From positions 528,561 to 592,560 of the forward strand of contig QFPN01000001.1 of NCBI GenBank assembly GCA_003241695.1: a stretch of DNA of 64,000 nt, read 5' to 3'. Below are positions 28,569 through 37,348 of the stretch, one piece after another. Source of the DNA: Ancylobacter novellus (GTDB taxonomy: Bacteria; Pseudomonadota; Alphaproteobacteria; Rhizobiales; Methylopilaceae). Below the pieces are notes generated by a model. The model was not told where the DNA came from. It saw only the letters and a list, made by a program, of their open reading frames with translations, and made no database searches. Every line of letters begins with the position of its first letter. The first letter of the stretch is position 1. Both the position numbers and the translations under genes were made by a program.

Positions 28569-30035
28569 CTAGATCGCTGCCGGCAGTACGGCGACGTCGT
28601 CATGGACCGGCAGTTCGAACAGGGCGCGCCGCTTCGCAAGCGTCTCACGATACTCCTGGGCCTCGACGTCACGGAAGAACGGCGCGCCTGGCGCGAGCCT
28701 CTCGACCGCCTCCTCGACCGCCTCGATGGACACGCGGAAGAACTCCTTCCGGTAGTTCTGGGCGTTGACCCGCACGGCGTCGAACTCGCGATGGAGGGCT
28801 CCCTCGAGCGCGACCGCGTCGTCGCTGTAGATGATCGCGTGCGTGTCGAACCGAAACGGTACGCTGGCGTCGCCAAGCTCGATGACACGGTCCGAAGGGT
28901 CAAGTCGCCGGGTCAGGCCGATCTTGACCATCTCTTCGCCGAACGATCCGATGTTGGAGATGATGTAGACGTAGCCGGAGCGGGTTCGCTGGGCGAGCGC
29001 CTGGGCGCGCTCGAAGCGCGCTTGGGCGGCGGCGAGGTCTCTCTCCAGGATCGTGATCTGGTCGGAGAAGGCGGCAAGCTGGTCGCCGCTGATGCTGGCG
29101 GCTTCAGCCTTGGCTTTGGCGAGCATCTCGGCGTAGTGCCGCTCTTCCTCCTCGGCGCGCTCCATGTCGCGTTCGAGTTTCTGCTCCTCGCGGGCGGCAC
29201 GAACCGCTTCGGCGCGCTCTTCCTTCTCCTCTTTGAGCTTTTCGCGATACTCGTGAGTCAGAAAAAGTTCCTTCAGCTTCAGTTCGACATAGGCCTCAGT
29301 GATCGTGACCAGGTTCGACTCGTTCATGGAGTCGACCTGCTTCCGGGCATTTAGGATCCGCTTCTCCATGGCGTTGGCGTTGTTCCAACGTGTGTTGGAG
29401 ATCGCGGCTTCGCACTCGTTATTGAACGCTCGCAGCGTCAATCGAATGTTGCGGTTGGTCATCGTCGTGCCCTTCGCGACGGAGCCGTCGACGGTCCATT
29501 GCCGCGAGCAGACGACCGCGCTCTTGTTCGAGACCATCCGCTTTTGCGCGTCGCGGACCTCGACGATGCCCTGCTTGAAGGCCTCGCTGTCGGTGAAGTC
29601 GAAGTGCGGCTCGTAGACGCCCATCTCCCCGAAGGCGAGCCGGTCGTCAAAGATCGCAACCTCCCGGATCAGCCGGTCGTAGACGAGCTTCTTCTCAGCG
29701 TAGCTCGCCCGCAGGCGTTCGATGAGGTCCTGCTCGGTTTGGGCCTGCGCCTTGAGGATCCGGACCTCCTGCTCGGCGTCGACGATCCCGCCGTATCGTA
29801 GCGAGAGTTCGGCATAGGACGCCTCGAGCGCGTCCATGGCCTTGCGTCGCTCGTCGGTCTCGCCCTGGACTTTCTGCAATTCCTCATCGGCGGCCGTGAC
29901 GCCTGCGAATCGTGCGTTGAGCGCGCTCAGCCGGCGACGCGACCGCAGCCACAGACCTGTCGTCAGCACGAGCAGAAAAGGAATGACGACGAAGAGAAGG
30001 AGCCCGAAGATTGCCGCCGTGCCCGAATCCATCAC
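28569..30035 (-). CDS. Membrane-anchored coiled-coil protein with DUF4041 and GIY-YIG (T5orf172-type) domains
   Basis: This 488-residue protein has one N-terminal membrane segment (about residues 8-28, FGLLLFVVIPFLLVLTTGLW) and a coiled coil. A DUF4041-like region lies at about residues 130-260 (VYEPHFDFTDSEAFK, TNRNIRLTLRAFNNECEAAI). A long Glu/Lys/Arg-rich coiled coil follows, then a C-terminal GIY-YIG relative (SGYVYIISNIGSFGEEMVKI, GLTRR). Proteins of this layout are frequent in phages and islands and are predicted nucleases. Membrane anchoring would place the nuclease at the cell envelope, where phage DNA enters; that role is inferred. Confidence 0.85.
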   Translation of the reverse strand: MMDSGTAAIFGLLLFVVIPFLLVLTTGLWLRSRRRLSALNARFAGVTAADEELQKVQGETDERRKAMDALEASYAELSLRYGGIVDAEQEVRILKAQAQTEQDLIERLRASYAEKKLVYDRLIREVAIFDDRLAFGEMGVYEPHFDFTDSEAFKQGIVEVRDAQKRMVSNKSAVVCSRQWTVDGSVAKGTTMTNRNIRLTLRAFNNECEAAISNTRWNNANAMEKRILNARKQVDSMNESNLVTITEAYVELKLKELFLTHEYREKLKEEKEERAEAVRAAREEQKLERDMERAEEEERHYAEMLAKAKAEAASISGDQLAAFSDQITILERDLAAAQARFERAQALAQRTRSGYVYIISNIGSFGEEMVKIGLTRRLDPSDRVIELGDASVPFRFDTHAIIYSDDAVALEGALHREFDAVRVNAQNYRKEFFRVSIEAVEEAVERLAPGAPFFRDVEAQEYRETLAKRRALFELPVHDDVAVLPAAI

Positions 30036-30270
30036 CGCCCCGCCTGTTCGCTAGGAACGCGCGACGATAGCCGGCGGCGGTAAGCCGTCACCATGGGTCA
30101 ATCCGCATACCCACAACCAATACGGCAGGAACATGCGGTCCGACGCTTGCCGCTTGTCTGCCTGTCTTGCCTTGGGCGCTGTGATCGGGGATCGAAAATA
30201 CGTCCCGTCCGGATGGCAGGCCTCTACGCCGCCGGGCGGCCGGGATCACGCAACCAGGCTCGAGCGGCGC

Positions 30271-31135
30271 ATGTACAATCTGTTGGTGTCCGGCAATGAC
30301 GAGGCATGGCAAGGCGAGCCGTTTCAGATCGAGCTGTCGCGATGCGTTCGGCAATACACGTCCGACGACCTGACCGAACAGTATGGCGCCCTTGATCCTC
30401 AGGCGATCGCCGCTTTGAAGCGCCTGCCGTGCATTTTTTGCCTACGAGGCGGGCCACAGGATGCCGCCGTTTTTCGGCAGGATCCGCGAGGTCAAACCAA
30501 GACGTGATGAGGTGCGCATCCAGTACGAGCTTGAACATCTCGACCCGTTCCTGTCGTTCTCGGACCTACGCGATCTCGAGTTCGACCTCGGCATCGAAAA
30601 GCACGAGATGAACCGCACCCACTGGGCGGTGAAGGACGTCGATCTCGGTCGGGAACTGGCTGCGCACGGCATCGTGCTTCCGGGGTGGGCTGGCGGGCGG
30701 AGCGTCAACATCGAGACCCATGAGTTCGACGTTGCGCTTTCGTTTCCGGGAGAAGACCGGTCTCTCGTCGCGACGATCGCCGGTCTTCTCGAGCGGCGGC
30801 TTGGTCCCGACAAAGTTTTCTACGACCAGAATTACGCCGGTCAGCTCGCCCGGCCGAGCATCGACCTCCTGATGCAGGACATTTTCAAGAGCCGTGCGAA
30901 GCTGGTCGTCGTCTTCATCGGCGGCCACTACCAGCTGAAGGAGTGGTGCGCGGTCGAGTTCAGAGCGATCCGCACGATCATCAAACGCCGTGAAAACAGT
31001 CGGGTGATGTACGTGAAGACCGGCGACAACGACGTCGACGGGGTCCTGCCGCACGACGGCTATCTCGACGCGCGCCAATACTCCCCGAGCGAAATCGCAC
31101 GGTTCATCGTGGAGCGGATCGACAGCATAGCCTGA
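30271..31135 (+). pseudogene. TIR-domain protein with conserved N-terminal domain, frameshifted at a T6 run
   Basis: The frame from the ATG at 30271 (MYNLLVSGNDEAWQGEPF) reads into LKRLPCIF and then leaves the family sequence. One nucleotide fewer in the T6 run at 30434-30439 restores PCIFAYEAGHRMPPFFGRI and continues without a break to the stop at 31135, for a protein of about 287 residues. The second part contains HEMNRTHWAVKDVDL and then a TIR domain: HEFDVALSFPGEDRSLVATI, and the catalytic Glu in KEWCAVEFRAI. A single inserted T in a homopolymer is typical of a sequencing error, so the gene may be intact in the organism. TIR domains of this kind cleave NAD or make NAD-derived signals. It lies 215 nt upstream of the TIR-SLOG-TIR-caspase operon. 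Confidence 0.8.
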
Positions 31136-31350
31136 GACGAGATCCGTCTGATGGAGGCGCCGGCCCCCCGCGCGCGCCCCGATGGGCGATTTCAATCCTC
31201 GCCCGGCCGTCGGCGAGCCTCGAGCAGGCGCGGGATCATACGAGCAGCGCAGGAATTGCGGTCTGCAGTCCTTGCAATCTCCGTAGCGCGATCCCAAATT
31301 CGAACATAACGTGAATATAGGGGCTGCGTCCGAGCCTGGCGGGGGAACGT

Positions 31351-31827
31351 TTGAAGGTTTTCATTTCGCACCAGCATACGGATTCCGCGCTCGCGGTCCG
31401 GATCGCCTCCCGCCTTCGGGTCAATCACCGAATCGACAGCTATCTCGACGTCATCGATGAGAATTTCGGATCCCAAGGCGCGGATCTGGCGGCGCATGTT
31501 CGCGCCGAGCTCGGCAAGTGCACCCAGCTGCTCGCCGTAGTGTCTGATCGCACGCAGACGTCCTGGTGGGTCCCATGGGAGATCGGGGTGGCGAGCGAGA
31601 AGGATTTTCCGCTGGCGACCTACGCCGGCGGCCCGACGCCGCCTCCGGAATACCTGCGCAAGTGGCCGTACCTGCGGAACGACGCAGAGCTCGACGCCTA
31701 TGCGCGCGCTAGCCAGGCGGCGGCGTCCGAGTTCCGTACGGCGCGCACCACCTATACGGAGGTCACCTCGCGTCGCCGGTCCACGACGGAGTTCTATCGC
31801 TCGATGAAAGCGAGCCTTGGTCGATGA
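31351..31827 (+). CDS. TIR-domain protein, first gene of a four-gene signalling operon
   Basis: This 158-residue protein starts with TTG at 31351 after GGGGGAAC. It is a nearly minimal TIR fold: KVFISHQHTDSALAVRIASR, SYLDVIDENFG, then TQLLAVVSDRTQTSWWVPWE, where the Glu in WEIG takes the catalytic position. The C-terminal 50 residues are helical. The gene overlaps the next one by 4 nt (ATGA). It would be either an NADase or a producer of a cyclic ADP-ribose-type signal; with a second TIR in the operon, one may be regulatory. Confidence 0.85.
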   Translation: MKVFISHQHTDSALAVRIASRLRVNHRIDSYLDVIDENFGSQGADLAAHVRAELGKCTQLLAVVSDRTQTSWWVPWEIGVASEKDFPLATYAGGPTPPPEYLRKWPYLRNDAELDAYARASQAAASEFRTARTTYTEVTSRRRSTTEFYRSMKASLGR

Positions 31828-32345
31828 CGAGGCCGGTTCGCCTGGCCGTGACCGGGCACCAGAAGCGGGAGGGGGCGGATTGGGACTGGGTCGCCGAAGA
31901 GCTTCGGCGGATCCTCGCCGACCGTCCTGTCGAGCGGGGCTTCAGCTGTCTTGCGGTCGGCAGCGACCAGATCTTCGCCGACGTCGCGCTCTCGCTCGAA
32001 ATCCCCGTCACCGCCGTCATCCCGATCACGGACTACGAGCGTTGCTTCGACGGCGACGGGCTGCAGCGCTACCGCCGCTTGCTGGCGCGGTGCGACCGGC
32101 TCGAACTTAGGAGCAGCGCCAGCGAGGAACAGGCGTTCCTGGACGCCGGCAGGATCGTTGCCGACTCAGCCGACGAACTCATCGCGATCTGGGACGGCAA
32201 GCCTGCGCAGGGCCTCGGCGGCTCGGCCGACGTCGTCCGGCACTGCGTCGACCGCGGCATGCCGGTCCTGCACCTCAACCCGATCTCGCGCGACATCCGC
32301 GAGATTTATCCGAACATCCCGCTCGAAGGCGAGGCGCTCTCCTGA
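31824..32345 (+). CDS. SLOG-like Rossmann protein, candidate nucleotide-signal sensor
   Basis: This 173-residue protein has a Rossmann-like pattern: RLAVTGHQKR near the N-terminus, FSCLAVGSDQIFADVALSLE in the middle, and ELIAIWDGKPAQGLGGSADV followed by VVRHCVDRGMPVLHLNPISR. This matches the SLOG/LOG superfamily, which binds nucleotides and NAD-derived ligands. In Thoeris the ThsA effector uses a SLOG domain to sense the TIR product. Here the SLOG domain is a separate protein between two TIR genes, overlapping its neighbours by 4 nt and 1 nt. I infer that it binds or processes the TIR product; some SLOG members are hydrolases, so it might also destroy the signal. Confidence 0.72.
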   Translation: MTRPVRLAVTGHQKREGADWDWVAEELRRILADRPVERGFSCLAVGSDQIFADVALSLEIPVTAVIPITDYERCFDGDGLQRYRRLLARCDRLELRSSASEEQAFLDAGRIVADSADELIAIWDGKPAQGLGGSADVVRHCVDRGMPVLHLNPISRDIREIYPNIPLEGEALS

Positions 32346-32734
32346 TGGCACTGACGCGCATGTTCATCAGCTTCGACTACGACCATGACGCTTTCCTCAA
32401 GGAAGCGCTTGTTGGCCAGTCCAAGCTGCCGGATTCGCCCTTCACCTTGGCCGACTGGTCGATCAAGGAGCACATCGACGGCAACTGGCGCGAAAAGGCG
32501 CGTACCCGGATCCGTTCGGTCGACGTTGTGTGCGTCATCTGCGGCCAGCACACCGACACCGCCACGGGCGTCGGGATCGAACTCAAGCTCGCGCAGGAGG
32601 AGGGCAAACCCTACTTCCTGCTCCATGGCTACGCCAGCAAGCCGGCGCTGAAGCCGACCACCGCGACGCCGAGCGACAAGGTCTACAACTGGACCTGGGA
32701 CAACCTGAAAATCCTGGTCAAAGGCGGGCGCTGA
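32345..32734 (+). CDS. ThsB-like TIR protein (DUF1863/MTH538-type)
   Basis: This 129-residue protein has RMFISFDYDHDAFLKEALVG, ADWSIKEHIDGNWREKARTR, and then DVVCVICGQHTDTATGVGIE; the Glu of GIELKLA takes the TIR catalytic position. This is the TIR-like family used by Thoeris ThsB to make a cyclic ADP-ribose signal after phage recognition. It begins on the last base of the preceding stop codon and ends 2 nt before the caspase gene. The expected role is the signal generator of the operon; the product cannot be told from the sequence. Confidence 0.85.
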   Translation: MALTRMFISFDYDHDAFLKEALVGQSKLPDSPFTLADWSIKEHIDGNWREKARTRIRSVDVVCVICGQHTDTATGVGIELKLAQEEGKPYFLLHGYASKPALKPTTATPSDKVYNWTWDNLKILVKGGR

Positions 32735-32736
32735 TC

Positions 32737-33723
32737 GTGAAGCGGGCGCTCGTCATCGGGATCAACGACTACGCCAGAACGCCGCTCTCAGGATGCGTCA
32801 ACGACGCTCGCGCAGTCGCCCAGCTGCTTGAGCGTAACGGCGACGGCTCTCCGAATTTTGAAGTCCGCACCCTCGTCAGTCCGGGCGATGACGCCAGAGC
32901 CGGCGCGCTGTCAGAGGCCATCGCGGAGCTATTTTCCGGCGAGGCCGAAACGGCGCTGCTCTATTTCGCGGGTCACGGCCTGCTCAGCCCCGACACCAAC
33001 ACCGGCTACCTCTGCGCGAGCGACGTCGAAAGAGGTCGTTGGGGCGTGTCCCTCGAGGAGCTCCTCGGCCTCGCCAACGCCGCCCATCCAAAAATCCGTT
33101 CAAGCGTCATCGTCCTCGACAGCTGCCACTCCGGCTATGCGGGCGAGTCTGCGGCTCTAAACGCCAAGAACACGGCCGTGATCGGCGTCGGCGTCACCAT
33201 TCTTGCGGCGAGCCACCGCGACCAGACCGCGGGCGAGACCGCCGGGCACGGCGTGTTCACCGGCATCTTTCTCGACGGTCTGAGCGGCGCCTGCTCCGAC
33301 ATCTGCGGCAACGTCACTCCCGCCGCGCTCTACTCGCATGTCGATCAAACGCTCGGACCCTGGAAACAGCGACCGATCTACAAGGCCAACGTCCAGCACT
33401 TCGTGTCTCTACGCAACGTCGCGCCGAAAGTGGCGCTCGAGACCCTTCGCCGCCTGCCGACCTACTTCCCCGAGAAGGGCTCGGTGTTCGCACTTGATCC
33501 CTCATTTGAGGAGAACCGAGCCAACGTTCCCGGTCTTGCTCACATCCCGATCAATCCCGGAAACGTCGCTATTCTCAAGGAACTGCAGAGCTGCAACCGT
33601 CACGGCCTGGTCGTTCCGGTCGACGCCGAGCACATGTACGACGCCGCCGTCAATGCGACGGGCTGCAAGTTGACGGCGACAGGCGTCCACTATCGCAATC
33701 TGGCGACGTTGAACCGGATCTGA
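32737..33723 (+). CDS. Caspase-family (C14) cysteine peptidase, probable effector
   Basis: This 328-residue protein starts with GTG at 32737, 2 nt after the ThsB-like gene. The first 200 residues are a complete caspase fold: KRALVIGINDYARTPLSGCV, the catalytic His80 in LYFAGHG and the catalytic Cys130 in IVLDSCHSGY, then GVFTGIFLDGL. The remaining 125 residues (about 205-328) match no family I know and could be a ligand-sensing or specificity domain. Caspase-like proteases have been reported as effectors of a Thoeris variant switched on by a TIR-made nucleotide; the gene order here fits that logic. Activation would cleave cell proteins and stop growth. Confidence 0.88.
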   Translation: MKRALVIGINDYARTPLSGCVNDARAVAQLLERNGDGSPNFEVRTLVSPGDDARAGALSEAIAELFSGEAETALLYFAGHGLLSPDTNTGYLCASDVERGRWGVSLEELLGLANAAHPKIRSSVIVLDSCHSGYAGESAALNAKNTAVIGVGVTILAASHRDQTAGETAGHGVFTGIFLDGLSGACSDICGNVTPAALYSHVDQTLGPWKQRPIYKANVQHFVSLRNVAPKVALETLRRLPTYFPEKGSVFALDPSFEENRANVPGLAHIPINPGNVAILKELQSCNRHGLVVPVDAEHMYDAAVNATGCKLTATGVHYRNLATLNRI

Positions 33724-33986
33724 CCGTCGACGACGACGCTCGCAGCGTCGGTCGGCGGAACTCCGCTCCTGGCTCTTCATGGGCAGCCTTCGACACGGGA
33801 CCCTTGCAGCTGGTTCTCAGCGGCGTATATCGGGGTCAGGAGCCGATGGCCCGGGCTGCAAGCGACCCAAAAGGCGGCACGACGGACTGCTCATCCATCA
33901 CCCTGACGACACCCATTCTGTCGGCGCGCGGTGGTCATGAAGCGCTTGCGACTACCGACAAGACGCCGGGAACGGAATGGATCGTC

Positions 33987-34649
33987 ATGTCTATCGCAAA
34001 AGCTTGCGCAGATCGATTGCGCCAGAACCACGCGACCGCGACCGGCGGACGCCTGGGCTCCGGTCACGCTCATGAACTGACGGCGGCCTTCTTCGGCTAC
34101 GGCGCAGCGGCCGCCCTACGCGCCGAAAAGGCTTTCCCTCTCGAAAATGTCGCAAACGCCAAAGTCCTGATCCCGGATCTTGTCTTGATGGATCGGCGCA
34201 GAGGCGCTCTACAGGATCTTCCCGATGATCTTGCCGACAGTGAAGATCTTGCTCAACAACTCATCGCCCTTCTGATCGGCGAATGTGACTTCGTGGGGGC
34301 GGTCTGGCTCACGCGCGATCTCAAATCCTATATCGCCGAAAACTATCTCCACGAAAATTTCTCGACTTTCACCGATGAGCTGTCGGGCGAAATGGCGGAG
34401 ACCAACGCCTACTTCGACGAGTTGATGGTCGATGAGGTCGACGTCACTACGCATGTCGACAGCGTGGTGGCCGAAGCGACCGGCGAGCTCAATGGCGAGC
34501 AGGATCAAGATCGCACGTTCATGGGCGACAAGATCACGTTCCACGCGATCATGACCTTGCCGCGCGCGGCAGGCCGAACCGTGTATTTCGAGCCCGTGCT
34601 GCATGTCTCCGGATCGGTTGACGACTCCGCCTATTACGACGTGGACTGA
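33987..34649 (+). CDS. Protein of unknown function beside the TIR-caspase operon
   Basis: The reading from the ATG at 33987 gives 220 residues; the frame is open for 61 more codons upstream, but those look non-protein-like. The N-terminal third has an ordered segment (ATATGGRLGSGHAHELTAAF, FGYGAAAALRAEK), the middle is acidic (DLPDDLADSEDLAQQL) and the C-terminus is probably beta-rich. I know no family for it. It is 263 nt from the caspase gene on the same strand, a gap with no feature I can name, and convergent with the HEPN gene. A role as part of the defence locus is only positional. Confidence 0.6.
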   Translation: MSIAKACADRLRQNHATATGGRLGSGHAHELTAAFFGYGAAAALRAEKAFPLENVANAKVLIPDLVLMDRRRGALQDLPDDLADSEDLAQQLIALLIGECDFVGAVWLTRDLKSYIAENYLHENFSTFTDELSGEMAETNAYFDELMVDEVDVTTHVDSVVAEATGELNGEQDQDRTFMGDKITFHAIMTLPRAAGRTVYFEPVLHVSGSVDDSAYYDVD

Positions 34650-34765
34650 GGCGGCAGGCTCGCGTGAGCGCCGGACAGACAGTCCAGAGGTCTGGCGCTC
34701 ACGCGTGTCCAGAAAAATCCGATGGATCGGACGTGTCCGACCGGCGTCTACGGTGACCGTGACGG

Positions 34766-36688
34766 TCATACATCTGACTGGGCGGCGATCTTCCAGGCGC
34801 CGTCGGCCTTCATCTGCGCCGCCAGACGGTAGGCCTGCAGACAAAGCTCGACCAACTGAACGCCGTCCACTTCGCGCGAATGCGCGGCGGGCCGACGCAC
34901 GGCGTTGAGCGCGCGCACGCGAAGCGCGAACATTTGGGCGTCGATGAACACGTCCGCAAACACCGACGCCCAGTTCTTCGCCCAGATGACGGTGTCCATG
35001 AGTTCGCCGATATCGACGAAGTCGACCAACGGCCTGTTGGGTTCACCGTCCTTCAGCGCAGCCTCGCGCTTGCGCTTGGCGTTCTTGAAGATGTCTCCGG
35101 GCGTGCGGTGCCGGACCCAGTCGGGGCCGTGCGCGGCTTCGAGTTTCCGCGCCACGAAGGCGCGCATGGCGCGTTCGATGTCCGCAACGGCCTGGCGGGC
35201 GTCGCCCTCGACGTTGTCGCTCCGGATCGACACCAGCAGTGAGCCGACCGGCAACACAAGCGCCGTCACGCCGTCCTGGTCCCGCACGCCGCCGTGCAGG
35301 CCGCTCGTCACCATCACGTCGATCGCGCCGCCGGCCGAGGTCTCGATGAGCCCTTCGTCGACCTCGGCGTCCCGGTAGAGCCGGCTACGATAGGACGGCT
35401 CGCTCCAGAACCTTTCCGGAAGATCGGCGCGCGTGGCCCAACCGCCCAGCAGCGCCCGGTTCGCCAGTCCCTCGACGGCGGAAAGCGAGCCGAAGACGTC
35501 GCGCGCGCCGGCCAGAGCCGACATCTTCAGCGAGGTCGCAGCCAGCGCCGCCGGGCCGGCGATGTTTCCCGCGCCGAAGAAGGCAAGCGCCTGGGCTCCC
35601 TGCGTGATCTGGCGCGCGTCTGCGCGCATCCGCTCGACCTCTGCGAACAGGGTGGCGTTTGGCCTGAGGGCCTGCGTTATCTCAGCAATCGATCGACCCG
35701 CGACGCTTTCGCTCCACCGCGACATGCGCGTCGCCTCAAGGATGGCGCCGTAACCGGAAAGCTGCCCAGCGATCCCGGCGGCCGCGCGGCGGGTCGGGTC
35801 AAGGCTTGCGTTCAGCCCCTTGGTGACGCCTGCGAAAAGCGTCTGATCGATCAGACGCTGCCCGGGCGCATATCCCGACATTGATCTGGCAAGCTCGGCG
35901 GCGCGGCCGGACAGCTCGGTGAACCGGCCGATCGCGCCGATTTCCGACAGAAGGCCGCCCACCGCCGCGCCGTGCCCGGACAGGCCGAGCGCGCCTTGAA
36001 ACGCCCTGTCGGCCACACCAAGCGATCCCATAGTCCTGGCGAGATCTAGCGCCTCCCGGCGAACCGGCGACTTCATCGAGTGGAGCGCAGACTGAAGCGC
36101 GGAGGACTTCATGTCTTCAAGCACCGAACGCATCGCTCCGTTCGGCGCCGTCAGGCTGGCTAGGCCCCCGTAGAGCGAGCCTGCGGTCGCCTTGTGGGCG
36201 TCCAGAACAGAGGCGAGCGAGCCGTGAAGGCCGGTCGCAGCGTCAAGCAGCGCCCGGGAGCTCAGTCGCCGATCGTCGGCGAGAGCGACGAGAACGCGCG
36301 CGAGGCGGTCCGAACTGGTCTCTTCGGGCTCGCGCGCCATCGGGAAGGCTTCGTCGCTGCGTCGGCGCCTCGCTTGCTTCCGGCGGCCTGGGCCAGTTTC
36401 AATGTAGCGCGGGCGCAGCATCTCGCCGCCGGCCATGAAGATCGCTTCGGCGAGGGTTTCGAGCGCGGCCTCGTCGAGGCCCGCGACGGTTTCGGCGCCG
36501 AGCGGCGCGTCGTCTCCCGCCTTGCGGACGCGGTCGCCGAGCAGCGCGCGGGTGAACCCGGCGCCGGCGAGGGCCGCCTCGGCGCGATTGCGGATCCAGT
36601 CCGAAAAGTCCGCGTCCCAGACCGTGATCTCGAGGGGTCCGAGCGGACCGCCGTTGATTTCGATCTTTCCGATATCGGCGAGGTCCAT
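34766..36688 (-). CDS. Large protein with C-terminal Swt1-type HEPN domain
   Basis: From the ATG at 36688 (MDLADIGKIEINGG) this is 640 residues; the frame is open 60 codons further up and the start is uncertain. The long middle part is Ala/Gly/Leu-rich helical sequence without recognised motifs. The last 100 residues (RPLVDFVDIGELMDTVIWAK, then FIDAQMFALRVRALNAV) look like a Swt1-type HEPN domain and contain RRPAAH, an Rx4H motif (Arg598, His603), the usual catalytic signature of HEPN ribonucleases. A preceding segment with DGVTALVLPVGSL and GDIFKNAKRKRE resembles the region next to HEPN in such proteins. It is convergent with the unknown protein at 33987 and next to the tRNA-Arg gene. A toxin-like or defence ribonuclease is plausible. 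Confidence 0.65.
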   Translation of the reverse strand: MDLADIGKIEINGGPLGPLEITVWDADFSDWIRNRAEAALAGAGFTRALLGDRVRKAGDDAPLGAETVAGLDEAALETLAEAIFMAGGEMLRPRYIETGPGRRKQARRRRSDEAFPMAREPEETSSDRLARVLVALADDRRLSSRALLDAATGLHGSLASVLDAHKATAGSLYGGLASLTAPNGAMRSVLEDMKSSALQSALHSMKSPVRREALDLARTMGSLGVADRAFQGALGLSGHGAAVGGLLSEIGAIGRFTELSGRAAELARSMSGYAPGQRLIDQTLFAGVTKGLNASLDPTRRAAAGIAGQLSGYGAILEATRMSRWSESVAGRSIAEITQALRPNATLFAEVERMRADARQITQGAQALAFFGAGNIAGPAALAATSLKMSALAGARDVFGSLSAVEGLANRALLGGWATRADLPERFWSEPSYRSRLYRDAEVDEGLIETSAGGAIDVMVTSGLHGGVRDQDGVTALVLPVGSLLVSIRSDNVEGDARQAVADIERAMRAFVARKLEAAHGPDWVRHRTPGDIFKNAKRKREAALKDGEPNRPLVDFVDIGELMDTVIWAKNWASVFADVFIDAQMFALRVRALNAVRRPAAHSREVDGVQLVELCLQAYRLAAQMKADGAWKIAAQSDV

Positions 36689-36977
36689 GGCGGGCGTCTT
36701 TTCGACCTTCGCCGCGGGCGGCGAAGCTAGGGCGTCGGGTGTCGTCGCGACGCCGGCGGAGCCGCTCGATGTGGTGTCTGCAGAAGCGAAATCCGAGTCG
36801 CTTCCAGACCTTATCTCAATCCTTGCGACGAGCCACGCGCGGCAAGGATCGCAACAGACGCCAGCCAAGAATTACCGGTGCGCGGCGACCTGGTCGCCCC
36901 AGATCAGCCCCACGACGGCTTCGTGCAGAAAAGCCCTTATCTGCGAAATCAGAAAACGCTCAGAAATGAGCAGTTTT

Positions 36978-37054
<77 letters not shown>

Positions 37055-37348
37055 ATTGAAGCCTCGTCTGCAGCGACCGAACGGGCGATCGGCACATGAT
37101 CCGAAACGCCTTTCTTCTTCAAGATCGGCGATCGACCGGCGCACCTGACCGGCGGCGAGGCGGATCCTCGATCTGCGCCATCACCTACCATGAGGGCGGC
37201 CGGCGGCAAAGCCGTCAGCGGCGCTCGGCCGCCGCCGGAAAGCCATGCGAACGCTAGCGCCTCGCAACAGCGAAGATAGCGGTTGCCCTCACGATCGCGT
37301 GCGGCTAACGGCAGCGCATTCGCGACATTTCGACGGGAGCCAGGCGGC

